Below are positions 10,001 through 17,077 of a DNA stretch of 64,000 nt, in pieces (positions within the stretch are counted from its first letter, which is position 1; each line of letters starts with the position of its first letter). The stretch lies in NCBI RefSeq assembly GCF_037055325.1, contig NZ_CP146373.1:1178001-1242000 (forward strand), in the 5' to 3' direction. The notes beneath the pieces were generated by a model. That model saw only the letters and a program-made list of their open reading frames with translations. It was not told the DNA's origin and made no database searches. Position numbers and translations under genes: made by a program. Origin of the DNA: Arachnia propionica (GTDB lineage Bacteria > Actinomycetota > Actinomycetes > Propionibacteriales > Propionibacteriaceae).

Positions 10001-10256
10001 CCCCCTCACTCAAGGACCCGCCCTTGTTCGCTTTGACGACCGCGACGGGATCCTCGGCGAGCTCCACCATGACAGTGACCGGCCCCTTCTGCGGAAGGAT
10101 CTCCTTCGCGGCGTCGGCGGGAACCTTCGTTGTGGGAGCCGGTTGGATCAGGTCGGACATGTTGTGAGGGTCCGTCGTCTCGTCAGCCGATGTGGTTGCC
10201 ACGGGGGTGAGGAGAGATAACACCCCCACCATGGCCACTAATTTGTTACGTCGCAC
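7077..10256 (-). CDS. Secreted S8 family serine peptidase (subtilase) with C-terminal LPKTG
   Basis: A subtilisin-like protease of about 1059 residues. Order: signal peptide (RRNKL then a hydrophobic stretch ending near ATTSADE), an I9-type propeptide (about 50-140), and the S8 catalytic domain with Asp in IIDSGIDYTH (about 184), His in GHGTHVAAT (about 254) and Ser in GTSMAAPH (about 577). A PA-like insert (about 400-520) sits between His and Ser, followed by Fn3-like beta domains. The C-terminus is proline/threonine-rich and ends VKPGLPKTGEGR, an LPxTG motif with no hydrophobic helix or basic tail after it. I chose GTG at 10256 because AAAGGCAGAAC before it is conserved before the paralogue at 17078-20296; ATG at 10271 is the alternative. 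The role is probably extracellular protein degradation. Confidence 0.9.
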   Translation of the reverse strand: MRRNKLVAMVGVLSLLTPVATTSADETTDPHNMSDLIQPAPTTKVPADAAKEILPQKGPVTVMVELAEDPVAVVKANKGGSLSEGEEKQIQEKLSNSQDKVAAQVTSLGGAVENRLQSAYNGLRVTIDSAQLADVEGIDGVKSVQTIPVHARSNTTGVPYIGSPNAWQGAGGTGYTGKGVKIAIIDSGIDYTHATFGGKGTPDAFNAATAATDPTPYYGSRVKGGYDFAGDLYTGQNTPQPDNNPVDCEKFGHGTHVAATAAGAGVTADGDIYKGPYDSTTYNNKFRVGPGVAPEADLYALKIFGCEGSTNLAVDAVDWAVKNHMDVINLSLGTAFGRVTDPDAVAVSNAVAAGTVVVAASGNDGSRPYLTGSPGTGAGVVSVAASDALENHPGAQFTVDGRTIQAIDVNAAEIPQSARLHVLRTGDELSTGCDLNEYASVPQGSIVVTRSGDCGDLRKAVNARHWGLAGVIMINDSDDLPPYVGAIADNPVDEDLKRDTGLLLGVRSSDGEAIIAADGEQVTLNANNIPNENHGELAKFSSAGPRSGDSAVRPNVTAPGFSVLSADVGSGNLGRIESGTSMAAPHVAGVAALAVQAHPDWDAQEIAASLVNTADPEKVGGYDPTLAGGLIDPAEVVGTSVVAYGDSSDIDGTTVREAGLSFGYAESTTTFEATRKVTLVNKGAEAERITASSQPAEKSKKASISFSQEQVTVPAGGSVDVDVTITMSASDVPNGVNSPNSPWFYEASGNLKFAGSNGKTLTMPYLLVPRSLSNVKATNTVTAKGTDVTFSNEGGVLDAYATLYTWGLSDPADIPDAVDSGQDLASVGVASYGDDSNRTVNFALNSSSRFSNPAQVTYSVDIDNDNDGKAEYRVISKDSGYAQTQRLFSGVAEVFVEDLSDGKVYPTGSVTLSPTDSSTVVLKVAASQVGITGKFSYTANAFDIRDTATADTIEQWAQYDPTNKPFNDGQLFTVNRGDSETFNLERNDAAYADQKTLGYMAVAFDNAQGVTEAITGEVGKGTEPTVSPTGTATPEPSTPPRPTSRPPVKPGLPKTGEGR

Positions 10257-10337
10257 AGTTCTGCCTTTCATAATCGAGAGTGCGACCCCGTCCGGGGCCG
10301 CTGGAGTATCAGCGCGCCGTCCAGGTATTTTCGGCAA

Positions 10338-10366
10338 ACCTTAATTACTGCCCCCTGTTTTGTGAA
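10338..10366 (-). promoter_or_regulatory. Predicted promoter for first subtilase
   Basis: On the minus strand, TTCACA (10361-10366) and TAAGGT (10338-10343) are separated by exactly 17 nt. The predicted start of transcription leaves a leader of about 75 nt to the GTG at 10256. Confidence 0.5.
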
Positions 10367-10425
10367 CCCCCTGCATTGAAAATGGTCGTGCCAGGAAGTC
10401 CCCGCATAACTCCTGCTAATGTTCC

Positions 10426-10503
10426 AAGACGCCGGGGTGCCCCACCGCAAGGGGCTGAGATCAAACTCGTCGAACCTGATGCAGTTCGCACTGACGAAGG
10501 GAG
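10426..10503 (+). ncRNA. TPP riboswitch (THI element) upstream of thiM
   Basis: The conserved thi-box parts are present in order: GCCGGGGTGCC, then GGGGCTGAGAT, then GAACCTGATGCAG, then GACGAAGGGA just before the thiM RBS and ATG. It senses thiamine pyrophosphate and should repress thiM-thiE-thiD-tenA when thiamine is plentiful. The GGGA end overlaps the ribosome-binding site, which suggests control at translation initiation. Confidence 0.93.
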
Positions 10504-10507
10504 CGCC

Positions 10508-11305
10508 ATGAATGTCGCGTCCGTCCTTGCCCATCTCCGCGCCACGACCCCTCTGGTTCATTGTCTGACCAACACCGTGGTGCCGCAGATCACAGCCAAC
10601 GTCCTGCTGGCCGCCGGCGCCGCACCCGCAATGATTGACCTTCCCGAAGAGGCGGAAATCTTCGCCGGGATCGCCTCGGCAGTGCTGATCAACGTCGGCA
10701 ACGGCTCCTCGGAGCAGCACGCGGCGCAGCGTGCTGCCGCGAGCGTCGCCCACGAGGCCGGCACTCCCTGGGTGCTCGATCCTGTCGCGGTCGGTGCACT
10801 GCCGGTACGGACCGCCCTGGCCCGAGAACTGCTGGCTCTGTCGCCCGCCGCGATCCGGGGCAATGCATCCGAGATCCTGGGCCTGACGGGCGCCAGCACC
10901 GGAGGTCGGGGGGTGGACTCCACCGACCCCGTTGAGGCCGCGGTAGAGGCGGCAAGAGACCTAGCCACCAAGCACAACACCGTCGTAGCGATCTCCGGAG
11001 AGGTCGACGTGGTGGTCAGCACGTCACGAACCACGCGCGTCCACGGTGGCGACCCGCTGATGCCGCTGGTGATCGGCACGGGCTGCTCGCTCGGCGCACT
11101 GGTTGCGGCGACGCTCGGCGCCACCCGGGAGCGCCCCTGCCCACACGATGCGGTCGTCGCCGCCCACGCCCTGTTCGCGGCCGCGGGCACCGTGGCGGGC
11201 CGCGATGCGAAGGGCCCGGCCAGTTTCGAGATCGCCTGGCGCGACGCCCTGTACGCGCTGACCCCCGATGAGGTCGCTTCCCTGGTCACCGTCGAGGAGG
11301 CCTGA
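10508..11305 (+). CDS. thiM: Hydroxyethylthiazole kinase ThiM
   Basis: A 265-residue ribokinase-like enzyme that phosphorylates 4-methyl-5-hydroxyethylthiazole, the thiazole salvage step of thiamine synthesis. Family signatures are LVHCLTNTVV near the N-terminus with ANVLLAAGAAPAM next, WVLDPVAVGALPVR, IRGNASEILGL, and the anion-hole region GTGCSLGALVAA near residue 200. The ATG is chosen because it directly follows the TPP riboswitch and a GGGAG ribosome-binding site, and it gives the usual family length. The stop overlaps the thiE start (TGATG). It is the first gene of a four-gene salvage operon. Confidence 0.95.
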   Translation: MNVASVLAHLRATTPLVHCLTNTVVPQITANVLLAAGAAPAMIDLPEEAEIFAGIASAVLINVGNGSSEQHAAQRAAASVAHEAGTPWVLDPVAVGALPVRTALARELLALSPAAIRGNASEILGLTGASTGGRGVDSTDPVEAAVEAARDLATKHNTVVAISGEVDVVVSTSRTTRVHGGDPLMPLVIGTGCSLGALVAATLGATRERPCPHDAVVAAHALFAAAGTVAGRDAKGPASFEIAWRDALYALTPDEVASLVTVEEA

Positions 11306-11958
11306 TGCGGATTGACTGGCGGCTCTACTACGTCACCGACCCCGACCTGTCCGGCGGTCGCGACCACGTGGCCCACACCGTGGAACAAGCCGTGCTGGGT
11401 GGGGCCACGGTGGTCCAGTTCCGCGACAAGAACGCCGACGACGACACCTTCCGGACAGGCGTGCTCGCCTGCCGGGAGGCCATCGAGTCCGCCGTGGCCA
11501 TGGGTGCAGCTGGGGCGGAGTTGTTCGTCAATGACCGTCTGGGGATCGCGGTGGAGCTGGGAACGCACCTGCACATCGGGCAGTCCGACGGCGATCCCGC
11601 GGTGGTCCGCGAAGCTCTCGGGCCGGACCGGTTGCTGGGGGTATCTGTCAGTTCCCGGGGCGAGTTGGATGCCATCGCGGCAATCGGGTGTGCCGATGTG
11701 ATCGGTCTGTCCCCGGTGTGGAGCACCAGCACCAAGACCGACACCGCCCCGGCGTTGGGCCTGGACGGGATCCGGGAATTGCTCGCCGCCCGGCCCGTGG
11801 GCCTGCCCGCAGTAGCCATCGGTGGGATCAACGCCACCAACGCCGCTGAGGTCATCGCAACCGGGGTGGACGGCATCTGCGTGGTGTCCGCGATCGCAGC
11901 GGCCACCCGCCCCCGCGAAGCCGCATCACACTTGAGAGAACTCTGGGAGACACCATGA
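11305..11958 (+). CDS. thiE: Thiamine-phosphate synthase ThiE
   Basis: A 217-residue TIM-barrel enzyme that joins HMP pyrophosphate to thiazole phosphate to form thiamine monophosphate. Visible signatures: LYYVTDPDL at the N-terminus, VVQFRDKNADDD for substrate binding, LFVNDRLGIAVELG, HIGQSDGD, GLSPVWSTSTKTDTAPALG near the phosphate loop, and PAVAIGGINATNAAEV near the C-terminus. It overlaps thiM by one base and thiD by ATGA, so the three are translationally coupled under the same TPP riboswitch. Confidence 0.95.
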   Translation: MRIDWRLYYVTDPDLSGGRDHVAHTVEQAVLGGATVVQFRDKNADDDTFRTGVLACREAIESAVAMGAAGAELFVNDRLGIAVELGTHLHIGQSDGDPAVVREALGPDRLLGVSVSSRGELDAIAAIGCADVIGLSPVWSTSTKTDTAPALGLDGIRELLAARPVGLPAVAIGGINATNAAEVIATGVDGICVVSAIAAATRPREAASHLRELWETP

Positions 11959-12803
11959 CACCAAGAACCGCACTTTCCATAGCGGGCTCCGACCCGAGCG
12001 GTGGCGCCGGAATCCAGGCCGACCTGAAGACTTTCGCCGCTCTTGGGGTGCACGGCATGGCCGCACTGGCGGGCCTGACGGTTCAAAACACCCAAGGAGT
12101 GCGAGCCGCTTGCCCCGTGGATCCGGAATTCGTCGTCGCACAGGTGGAAGCTGTCCTCGACGACATCGAGGTGCACGCCACCAAGCTCGGGATGCTCACG
12201 AACGCGAGGATCGCGGAGGCGGTGGCGGACCTGATCGCCGCGCGCCGGACAGATTTCGGTTTCCTGGTCCTCGATCCCGTGATGGTGGCGACCTCGGGAG
12301 ACAGGCTCCTGGCGGACGAAGCGGTCGATGTGGTTCGCACCCGATTGTTGCCGCTGGCCGACCTGATCACCCCGAACGTCCCGGAGACCGCAGTTCTGAC
12401 CGGTTCCTCACCTGCGGGTGACAGCTCCGAGCTCCAGGCACAGGCGGAGGCCCTCGTCGCGGCGGGCGCCCACGCGGTGCTGGCAAAGGGCGGTCACCTG
12501 ACCGGCGAGGAGCTGACCGATCTCCTGGTCACGCCGAACGGAACCGCACGGTTCACCGGCGCTCGCGTGAACACCCGCAATACCCATGGCACCGGATGCA
12601 CCCTTAGTTCCGCGATCGCCGCCGCCGCGGCGCGCGCCGGAATTGCGCCAGGCGGCACCGTCCCGGGACACGTGGTGGCGGAGGCCCGTGATTTCCTGCA
12701 CCGCGCCATCCTTGCGGGGGCCGATTGGCAACTCAGTCGCTCCCCTGGGTCCGGACACGGCCCGGTGAACCACGTGATCAACCTGAAAGGAGCGCAGGCA
12801 TGA
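11955..12803 (+). CDS. thiD: Bifunctional HMP / HMP-phosphate kinase ThiD
   Basis: A 282-residue ribokinase-family enzyme that phosphorylates hydroxymethylpyrimidine twice to give HMP-PP for ThiE. Signatures: ALSIAGSDPSGGAGIQADLKTF at the N-terminus, GLTVQNTQGV, VLDPVMVATSGDRLL, TPNVPETAVLTG, and the catalytic anion hole NTHGTGCTLSSAIAA near residue 215. The length is normal for single-domain ThiD. It overlaps thiE (ATGA) and tenA (ATGA). With ThiM, ThiE and TenA but no ThiC or ThiG in view, the operon is built for salvage; de novo genes could lie elsewhere. Confidence 0.95.
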   Translation: MTPRTALSIAGSDPSGGAGIQADLKTFAALGVHGMAALAGLTVQNTQGVRAACPVDPEFVVAQVEAVLDDIEVHATKLGMLTNARIAEAVADLIAARRTDFGFLVLDPVMVATSGDRLLADEAVDVVRTRLLPLADLITPNVPETAVLTGSSPAGDSSELQAQAEALVAAGAHAVLAKGGHLTGEELTDLLVTPNGTARFTGARVNTRNTHGTGCTLSSAIAAAAARAGIAPGGTVPGHVVAEARDFLHRAILAGADWQLSRSPGSGHGPVNHVINLKGAQA

Positions 12804-13480
12804 CCTGGCGCACACGGGAGTTCAGCACTTCGGCCTGGGAACACATCGCCGGGATCCGCGAACGCATCGACCGGCTGCCGCTGCTGACCCAGCTAGCCGA
12901 CGGCACCCTGGAGCCGCGTCGCTTCGTCGAGTACATCGTCCAGGATGACTTCTACCTGCGCGGCTATTCCCGGGCCCTGGCGCTGCTAGCCGCCCGGGCC
13001 CCGCACGCCAAAGCCCGATCCTTCTGGGCACAGAGCGCCGGAAAGGCCGTCGCAGCCGAAAACCTGATGCACGACGCCCTCCTCAACGACCCCCTGCTGC
13101 ACTCCGCCCCGCACGCGACCGCCCCCTCCCCCACAACCCGCGGCTATGTGAACTTCATCCAGACCGCAGTCGCCTACGATCCCTACCCGGTGGGAGTGGC
13201 GGCGGTGCTGCCCTGCTACTGGGTCTACGCGCAGGTGGGCCTGGACCTGGCCGAACGGGCCCAAGCGGTGGAGAACCATCCCTACGGAACCTGGGTGGCG
13301 ACCTACGCAGACCCGGCTTTCCAGGAAACCACCGCCACCGCCATCGAGCTGCTCGACGAGGCGGCCGAGGCCGCCGACGAAGCGACGAGAACTGTCATGC
13401 TCGACACCTTCACCGACGCCACCCGCTACGAGGAGCTGTTCTGGGAGCGCAGCCACTCCTTGGAGGCCTGGACCCTGTAA
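12800..13480 (+). CDS. tenA: TenA family aminopyrimidine aminohydrolase (thiaminase II)
   Basis: A 226-residue all-helical TenA/THI-4 protein. It hydrolyses degraded thiamine bases such as aminomethyl-HMP to HMP, feeding ThiD. The family nucleophile Cys is present in AVLPCYWVYAQVG (about residue 135). The N-terminal pattern, aromatic residues around YIVQDDFYLRGYSRALALL and the acidic C-terminal helix ending ELFWERS are all typical. Start ATG overlaps the thiD stop as ATGA; an upstream in-frame start exists inside thiD but is not needed. It closes the thiamine salvage operon. Confidence 0.93.
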   Translation: MTWRTREFSTSAWEHIAGIRERIDRLPLLTQLADGTLEPRRFVEYIVQDDFYLRGYSRALALLAARAPHAKARSFWAQSAGKAVAAENLMHDALLNDPLLHSAPHATAPSPTTRGYVNFIQTAVAYDPYPVGVAAVLPCYWVYAQVGLDLAERAQAVENHPYGTWVATYADPAFQETTATAIELLDEAAEAADEATRTVMLDTFTDATRYEELFWERSHSLEAWTL

Positions 13481-13614
13481 CCGGCCATGACGTTCAGCGC
13501 CCGCCGTGCCCCCACTGAAGGATGAGATTCCTACAGGCAGAGGCACTCAAACCGATGGAACTGGGCTGCACTGAAGAGGCTCGGGACACTTCTTCAGTAT
13601 CCGAAACTCGTGAA

Positions 13615-13656
13615 AAAGGTGTGTCCCGGCCCTTGACGGAACCGGGACACACCTTT
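13615..13656 (-). terminator. Strong terminator for ppdK, possibly bidirectional
   Basis: A perfect 15-bp stem (AAAGGTGTGTCCCGG / CCGGGACACACCTTT) with a 12-nt loop lies between the convergent tenA and ppdK genes. On the minus strand it ends in a TTTTT run, so it should stop ppdK transcription; the stem may also stop tenA readthrough. Confidence 0.85.
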
Positions 13657-13665
13657 GCGAAAAGG

Positions 13666-16320
13666 TCAGTCCTCGCGCTGTTTCAGCACCGCCTTGGCAG
13701 CCGCGAAACGGGCAATGGGTACCCGGTACGGGGAGCAGGAGACGTAGTCCAGGCCGACGGACTGGAAGAACTCCACGGAATCCGGGTCACCGCCGTGCTC
13801 ACCACAGACACCGGCCTTCAGGCGCGGTTTAACGGAACGCCCCTTCGCGACACCGATCTCGACCAACTGCCCCACACCGTCCACATCGATGGATTCGAAC
13901 GGGTTACGTTCCAACACCTTACTCGTGACGTACTGGGTGAGGAAGCCATTCTCGGCATCGTCACGGCTGATACCAACGCCGGTCTGGGTGAGATCATTGG
14001 TGCCGAAGCTGAAAAAGTCGGCATACTCGGCGATCTGATCCGCCACCAAGGCAGCGCGCGGCAGCTCGATCATGGTGCCGACCGTCACCTTCAGTTCTTT
14101 GCCGGCAGCCTTCAGCTCTTCGGCAACCGTCCTCTCCACGATCTCGCGCTGGATCTCCAATTCCTTCGACAGCGCCACGAGGGGGATCATGATCTCCACG
14201 CCGACCGTCTCGCCCTCACGTTCCAGCACCGCCAAGGCAGCACGAACAATGGCGCGGGTCTGCATGGCCGGAATCTCCTGGTAGAGCATCGCCAAACGAC
14301 AGCCGCGAGTACCGAGCATCGGGTTGAGTTCGTGGAGACGCTTGACCTGAGCGAGAGTGGCGCGGGCAGCCTCCAGCTCGGATGCATCGCCGCCCGTCAA
14401 CTCAAGACGCTGCACCAACAGCGACTGCTCCACCAGATTCGGCAGGAACTCGTGGAGCGGCGGATCGAGGAGCCGGACGGTGACGGGAAGCCCCTTCATC
14501 GCGGCGAAGATGCCCTCGAAGTCGGCCTGCTGCATCGGCAGGATCTCGTCGAGCGCATCCGCACGGGCCTCGTGGGTCTCCGCCAGAATCATTCGACGCA
14601 CCGCGGGCAGCCGGTCGGCGGCCATGAACATGTGCTCGGTGCGACACAGCCCGATGCCCTCGGCACCCAGTTCACGAGCCTTGGATGCGTCCTCGAAGTT
14701 GTCGGCGTTCGCGCGCACCCCGAGTTCACGGACCTCGTCGGCCCACGTGACCACGCGCTGGAAGTCCTCGTTGATGCGCGGCGGGATCAGCTTGATCTCC
14801 TGCGCGAACACATCACCCGTGGAACCGTCGAGGGTGATGACCTCACCCTCCTTGATGATCCGGTCGCCGACGGTGAGTGTGCGGCCTTTGGCGTCGATGT
14901 GGATGCCGGAGGCACCTGCAACGCACGGCTTGCCCATGCCACGCGCTACCACTGCAGCATGGGAGGTCATGCCTCCGTGGGCGGTGAGCACACCCTGTGC
15001 GACGATCACGCCGTGGATGTCGTCGGGGGTGGTTTCGTAGCGCACCAGCACCACTGCTTCACCACGCCCGCCGCGCTCGGCGGCGGTGTCGGCATCGAAG
15101 ACCACCTCGCCGACCGCGGCCCCCGGGGACGCGGGGAGGCCCTTCGTGATGGGTTTCTGGCCATGTGACGGATCGATGGCGGGGTGCAGCAGCTGATCCA
15201 GCTGGTCCGGTTCGATGCGCAGCAGCGCCTCCTCCTTGGTGATGACGCCCTCGTCCACCAGGTCGGAGGCCACCTTCAACGCGGCGGCTGCGGTGCGTTT
15301 GCCGTTGCGGGTCTGCAGCAGGAACAGCTTGCCGTTCTCGACGGTGAACTCCATATCCTGCATGTCGCGGTAGTGGGCCTCCATGCGCCGCATCATGTCG
15401 ATGAGTTCGTCGTAGGCCTCGGGCAGCACATCGCGCATCTCAGCGAGCGGTCGTGGGGTGCGGATGCCTGCCACCACGTCCTCGCCCTGAGCGTTGACGA
15501 GGAACTCGCCGTAAAGTTCATTCGCACCCGTCGAGGGGTTGCGGGTGAAACACACGCCGGTGGCGGAGTCTTCGCCACGGTTTCCGAAGACCATCTGCAT
15601 GACGTTGACGGCGGTGCCGAGGTCGGAGGGAATGTTGTTGGCGCGGCGGTACACCTCGGCACGAGGGTTCTGCCAGGAACGGAACACCGCATTCACGGCC
15701 CGGTGGAGCTGTTCGACAGGGTCGGAGGTCCACTCGCCACCCAAGTGTTCGTTGCTGATCTCCTTGAAGGTTGCCACCAGCTCCTTCAGGTCCGCAGGCC
15801 CCAGGTCGGTGTCGAGTTCGACGCCGCGCTTGCGTTTCAGCTCGGTCAGTGCATCTTCGTAGGCGTAGGCCGGAACACCCTCGACCACTTCGCCATACAT
15901 CTGGATGAAGCGGCGGTAGCAGTCCCACGCGAAACGTTCGTTACCGGACTCCTCGGCGATGGCCGCCACGGACTCGTCGGAGACACCAAGGTTGAGGATG
16001 GTGTCCATCATTCCGGGCATGGAGAACACTGCGCCGGAACGCACCGAGACCAGCAGCGGACTCTCGGAGCCGCCGAGTTTGCGTCCCGTGCGTTCCTCCA
16101 GCCGAGCCAGACCCGCGTTGATCTCATCCGCCAAACCGTCGGGCCACTCTCCGCCCCGGTTCATGGTTTCCACACAGGCTGTCGTGGTGACTGTGAAGGC
16201 ATCGGGGACAGGGACCCCGATCCGGGCCATCTCGGCGACGCCCGCGCCCTTTCCCCCGAGTAGGTTACGCATGGTCGCGTCACCCTCCGAGAGGTCGTAG
16301 ATGTAGCGCTTCTCGCTCAT
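13666..16320 (-). CDS. ppdK: Pyruvate, phosphate dikinase
   Basis: An 884-residue cytoplasmic enzyme interconverting pyruvate, ATP and Pi with PEP, AMP and PPi. Domains: N-terminal ATP-grasp (LLGGKGAGVAEM at the start), central phosphohistidine domain with the active His in GGMTSHAAVVARG (about 452), and a C-terminal PEP/pyruvate barrel with the catalytic Cys in GVCGEHGGDP (about 838). Length is standard. AAGGGAG lies about 9 nt before ATG. The Thr next to the active His in GGMTSHA is the residue that a PPDK regulatory protein would phosphorylate, and such a protein is encoded at 41613-42491. In propionic-acid bacteria this enzyme links PEP and pyruvate, with PPi as a by-product or driver. 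Confidence 0.97.
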   Translation of the reverse strand: MSEKRYIYDLSEGDATMRNLLGGKGAGVAEMARIGVPVPDAFTVTTTACVETMNRGGEWPDGLADEINAGLARLEERTGRKLGGSESPLLVSVRSGAVFSMPGMMDTILNLGVSDESVAAIAEESGNERFAWDCYRRFIQMYGEVVEGVPAYAYEDALTELKRKRGVELDTDLGPADLKELVATFKEISNEHLGGEWTSDPVEQLHRAVNAVFRSWQNPRAEVYRRANNIPSDLGTAVNVMQMVFGNRGEDSATGVCFTRNPSTGANELYGEFLVNAQGEDVVAGIRTPRPLAEMRDVLPEAYDELIDMMRRMEAHYRDMQDMEFTVENGKLFLLQTRNGKRTAAAALKVASDLVDEGVITKEEALLRIEPDQLDQLLHPAIDPSHGQKPITKGLPASPGAAVGEVVFDADTAAERGGRGEAVVLVRYETTPDDIHGVIVAQGVLTAHGGMTSHAAVVARGMGKPCVAGASGIHIDAKGRTLTVGDRIIKEGEVITLDGSTGDVFAQEIKLIPPRINEDFQRVVTWADEVRELGVRANADNFEDASKARELGAEGIGLCRTEHMFMAADRLPAVRRMILAETHEARADALDEILPMQQADFEGIFAAMKGLPVTVRLLDPPLHEFLPNLVEQSLLVQRLELTGGDASELEAARATLAQVKRLHELNPMLGTRGCRLAMLYQEIPAMQTRAIVRAALAVLEREGETVGVEIMIPLVALSKELEIQREIVERTVAEELKAAGKELKVTVGTMIELPRAALVADQIAEYADFFSFGTNDLTQTGVGISRDDAENGFLTQYVTSKVLERNPFESIDVDGVGQLVEIGVAKGRSVKPRLKAGVCGEHGGDPDSVEFFQSVGLDYVSCSPYRVPIARFAAAKAVLKQRED

Positions 16321-16447
16321 TCGCGTTTATCTCCCTTGATTGTTGCGACGGGTCTACCTCGTCAGCCCTCAACTTTAGCGGCTTCCCGCGGGGACCTGCC
16401 GCAGTGTGCAGATTGCCTCATCGGCTGGACATGTGATATGGCAACCA

Positions 16448-16476
16448 TTGACCATTGTCAGTTCCCCGAGTAAACT
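16448..16476 (+). promoter_or_regulatory. Sigma-A-type promoter giving a leaderless mRNA
   Basis: TTGACC, 17 nt, TAAACT, then 6 nt to the ATG at 16483. There is no Shine-Dalgarno, so transcription should begin at or next to the start codon. Confidence 0.8.
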
Positions 16477-16482
16477 CGGGAC

Positions 16483-16956
16483 ATGTTGAAACCACTGGCC
16501 GGAATTGCTGGCATGTTGCTGACCGTTTCCTTGGTCGCATGTGCCGTAGACGCCACAGCTGATCCCGGCGATCCGGGAACCGAGGAGTCCCCAGTCGGTC
16601 TTCCTCAACTCATCGCTCCCGCCCCCACGTTCTCACCCAGCAGTGAGATCACGGCGGAGGCCCCCGAAACTCACATGGAGGCCATCCGGGCCGACCTGAA
16701 CGAACGCGGCGTCGCCGGTTCCGAGGCGACCTTGGTGGAAGCTCACAAGAAAATGTGGAGGACAGGTGCGCTGGGCTGTCCGATCCCCGGGGCCACCTAC
16801 ACCCAGGCCCTGGTGGACGGCTGGCAGATCGTGGTGAAAGTCGGGGACACGACCTACGACTACCGCTTCGGGACGACCCCCTCCCCAGTGTTGTGCGAGA
16901 ACAATGGTCTGCCGACCCTCGACGGTGGCCCTTCCATCGATCCCACCGACATCTGA
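16483..16956 (+). CDS. Small secreted lipoprotein of unknown function
   Basis: A 157-residue protein with a lipoprotein signal peptide: a hydrophobic stretch (GIAGMLLTVSLVAC) ending in the lipobox LVAC, so Cys20 should be lipidated and the protein anchored outside the membrane. After an acidic/proline-rich linker it has one small folded region with two cysteines (GALGCPIPGATYTQALVDGW and SPVLCENNGLPTLDGG) that could form a disulfide. I do not recognise a family. It is expressed from its own leaderless promoter and sits between the ppdK promoter region and the end of the second subtilase. Confidence 0.8.
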   Translation: MLKPLAGIAGMLLTVSLVACAVDATADPGDPGTEESPVGLPQLIAPAPTFSPSSEITAEAPETHMEAIRADLNERGVAGSEATLVEAHKKMWRTGALGCPIPGATYTQALVDGWQIVVKVGDTTYDYRFGTTPSPVLCENNGLPTLDGGPSIDPTDI

Positions 16957-17015
16957 GATCCGGAAGATCACGAGCACCTCTCGAGGACCCTCCAGTCGGA
17001 ATCCGCTGGAGACCG

Positions 17016-17054
17016 AACAACGATGGCCCCGCGATCAGCGGGGCCATCGTTGTT
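17016..17054 (+). terminator. Bidirectional terminator between lipoprotein and second subtilase
   Basis: A perfect stem (AACAACGATGGCCCCGC with its complement) and a 5-nt loop, followed on the plus strand by TTTT. It lies between two convergent genes and can serve both. Confidence 0.85.
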
Positions 17055-17077
17055 TTCGCAGGTTCCGGTTCAAACCG

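Noticed and set aside
13522-15168. A 548-codon plus-strand reading frame
   Set aside because: Antisense to ppdK, whose catalytic motifs are all in the minus frame; no RBS and shadow-like composition.
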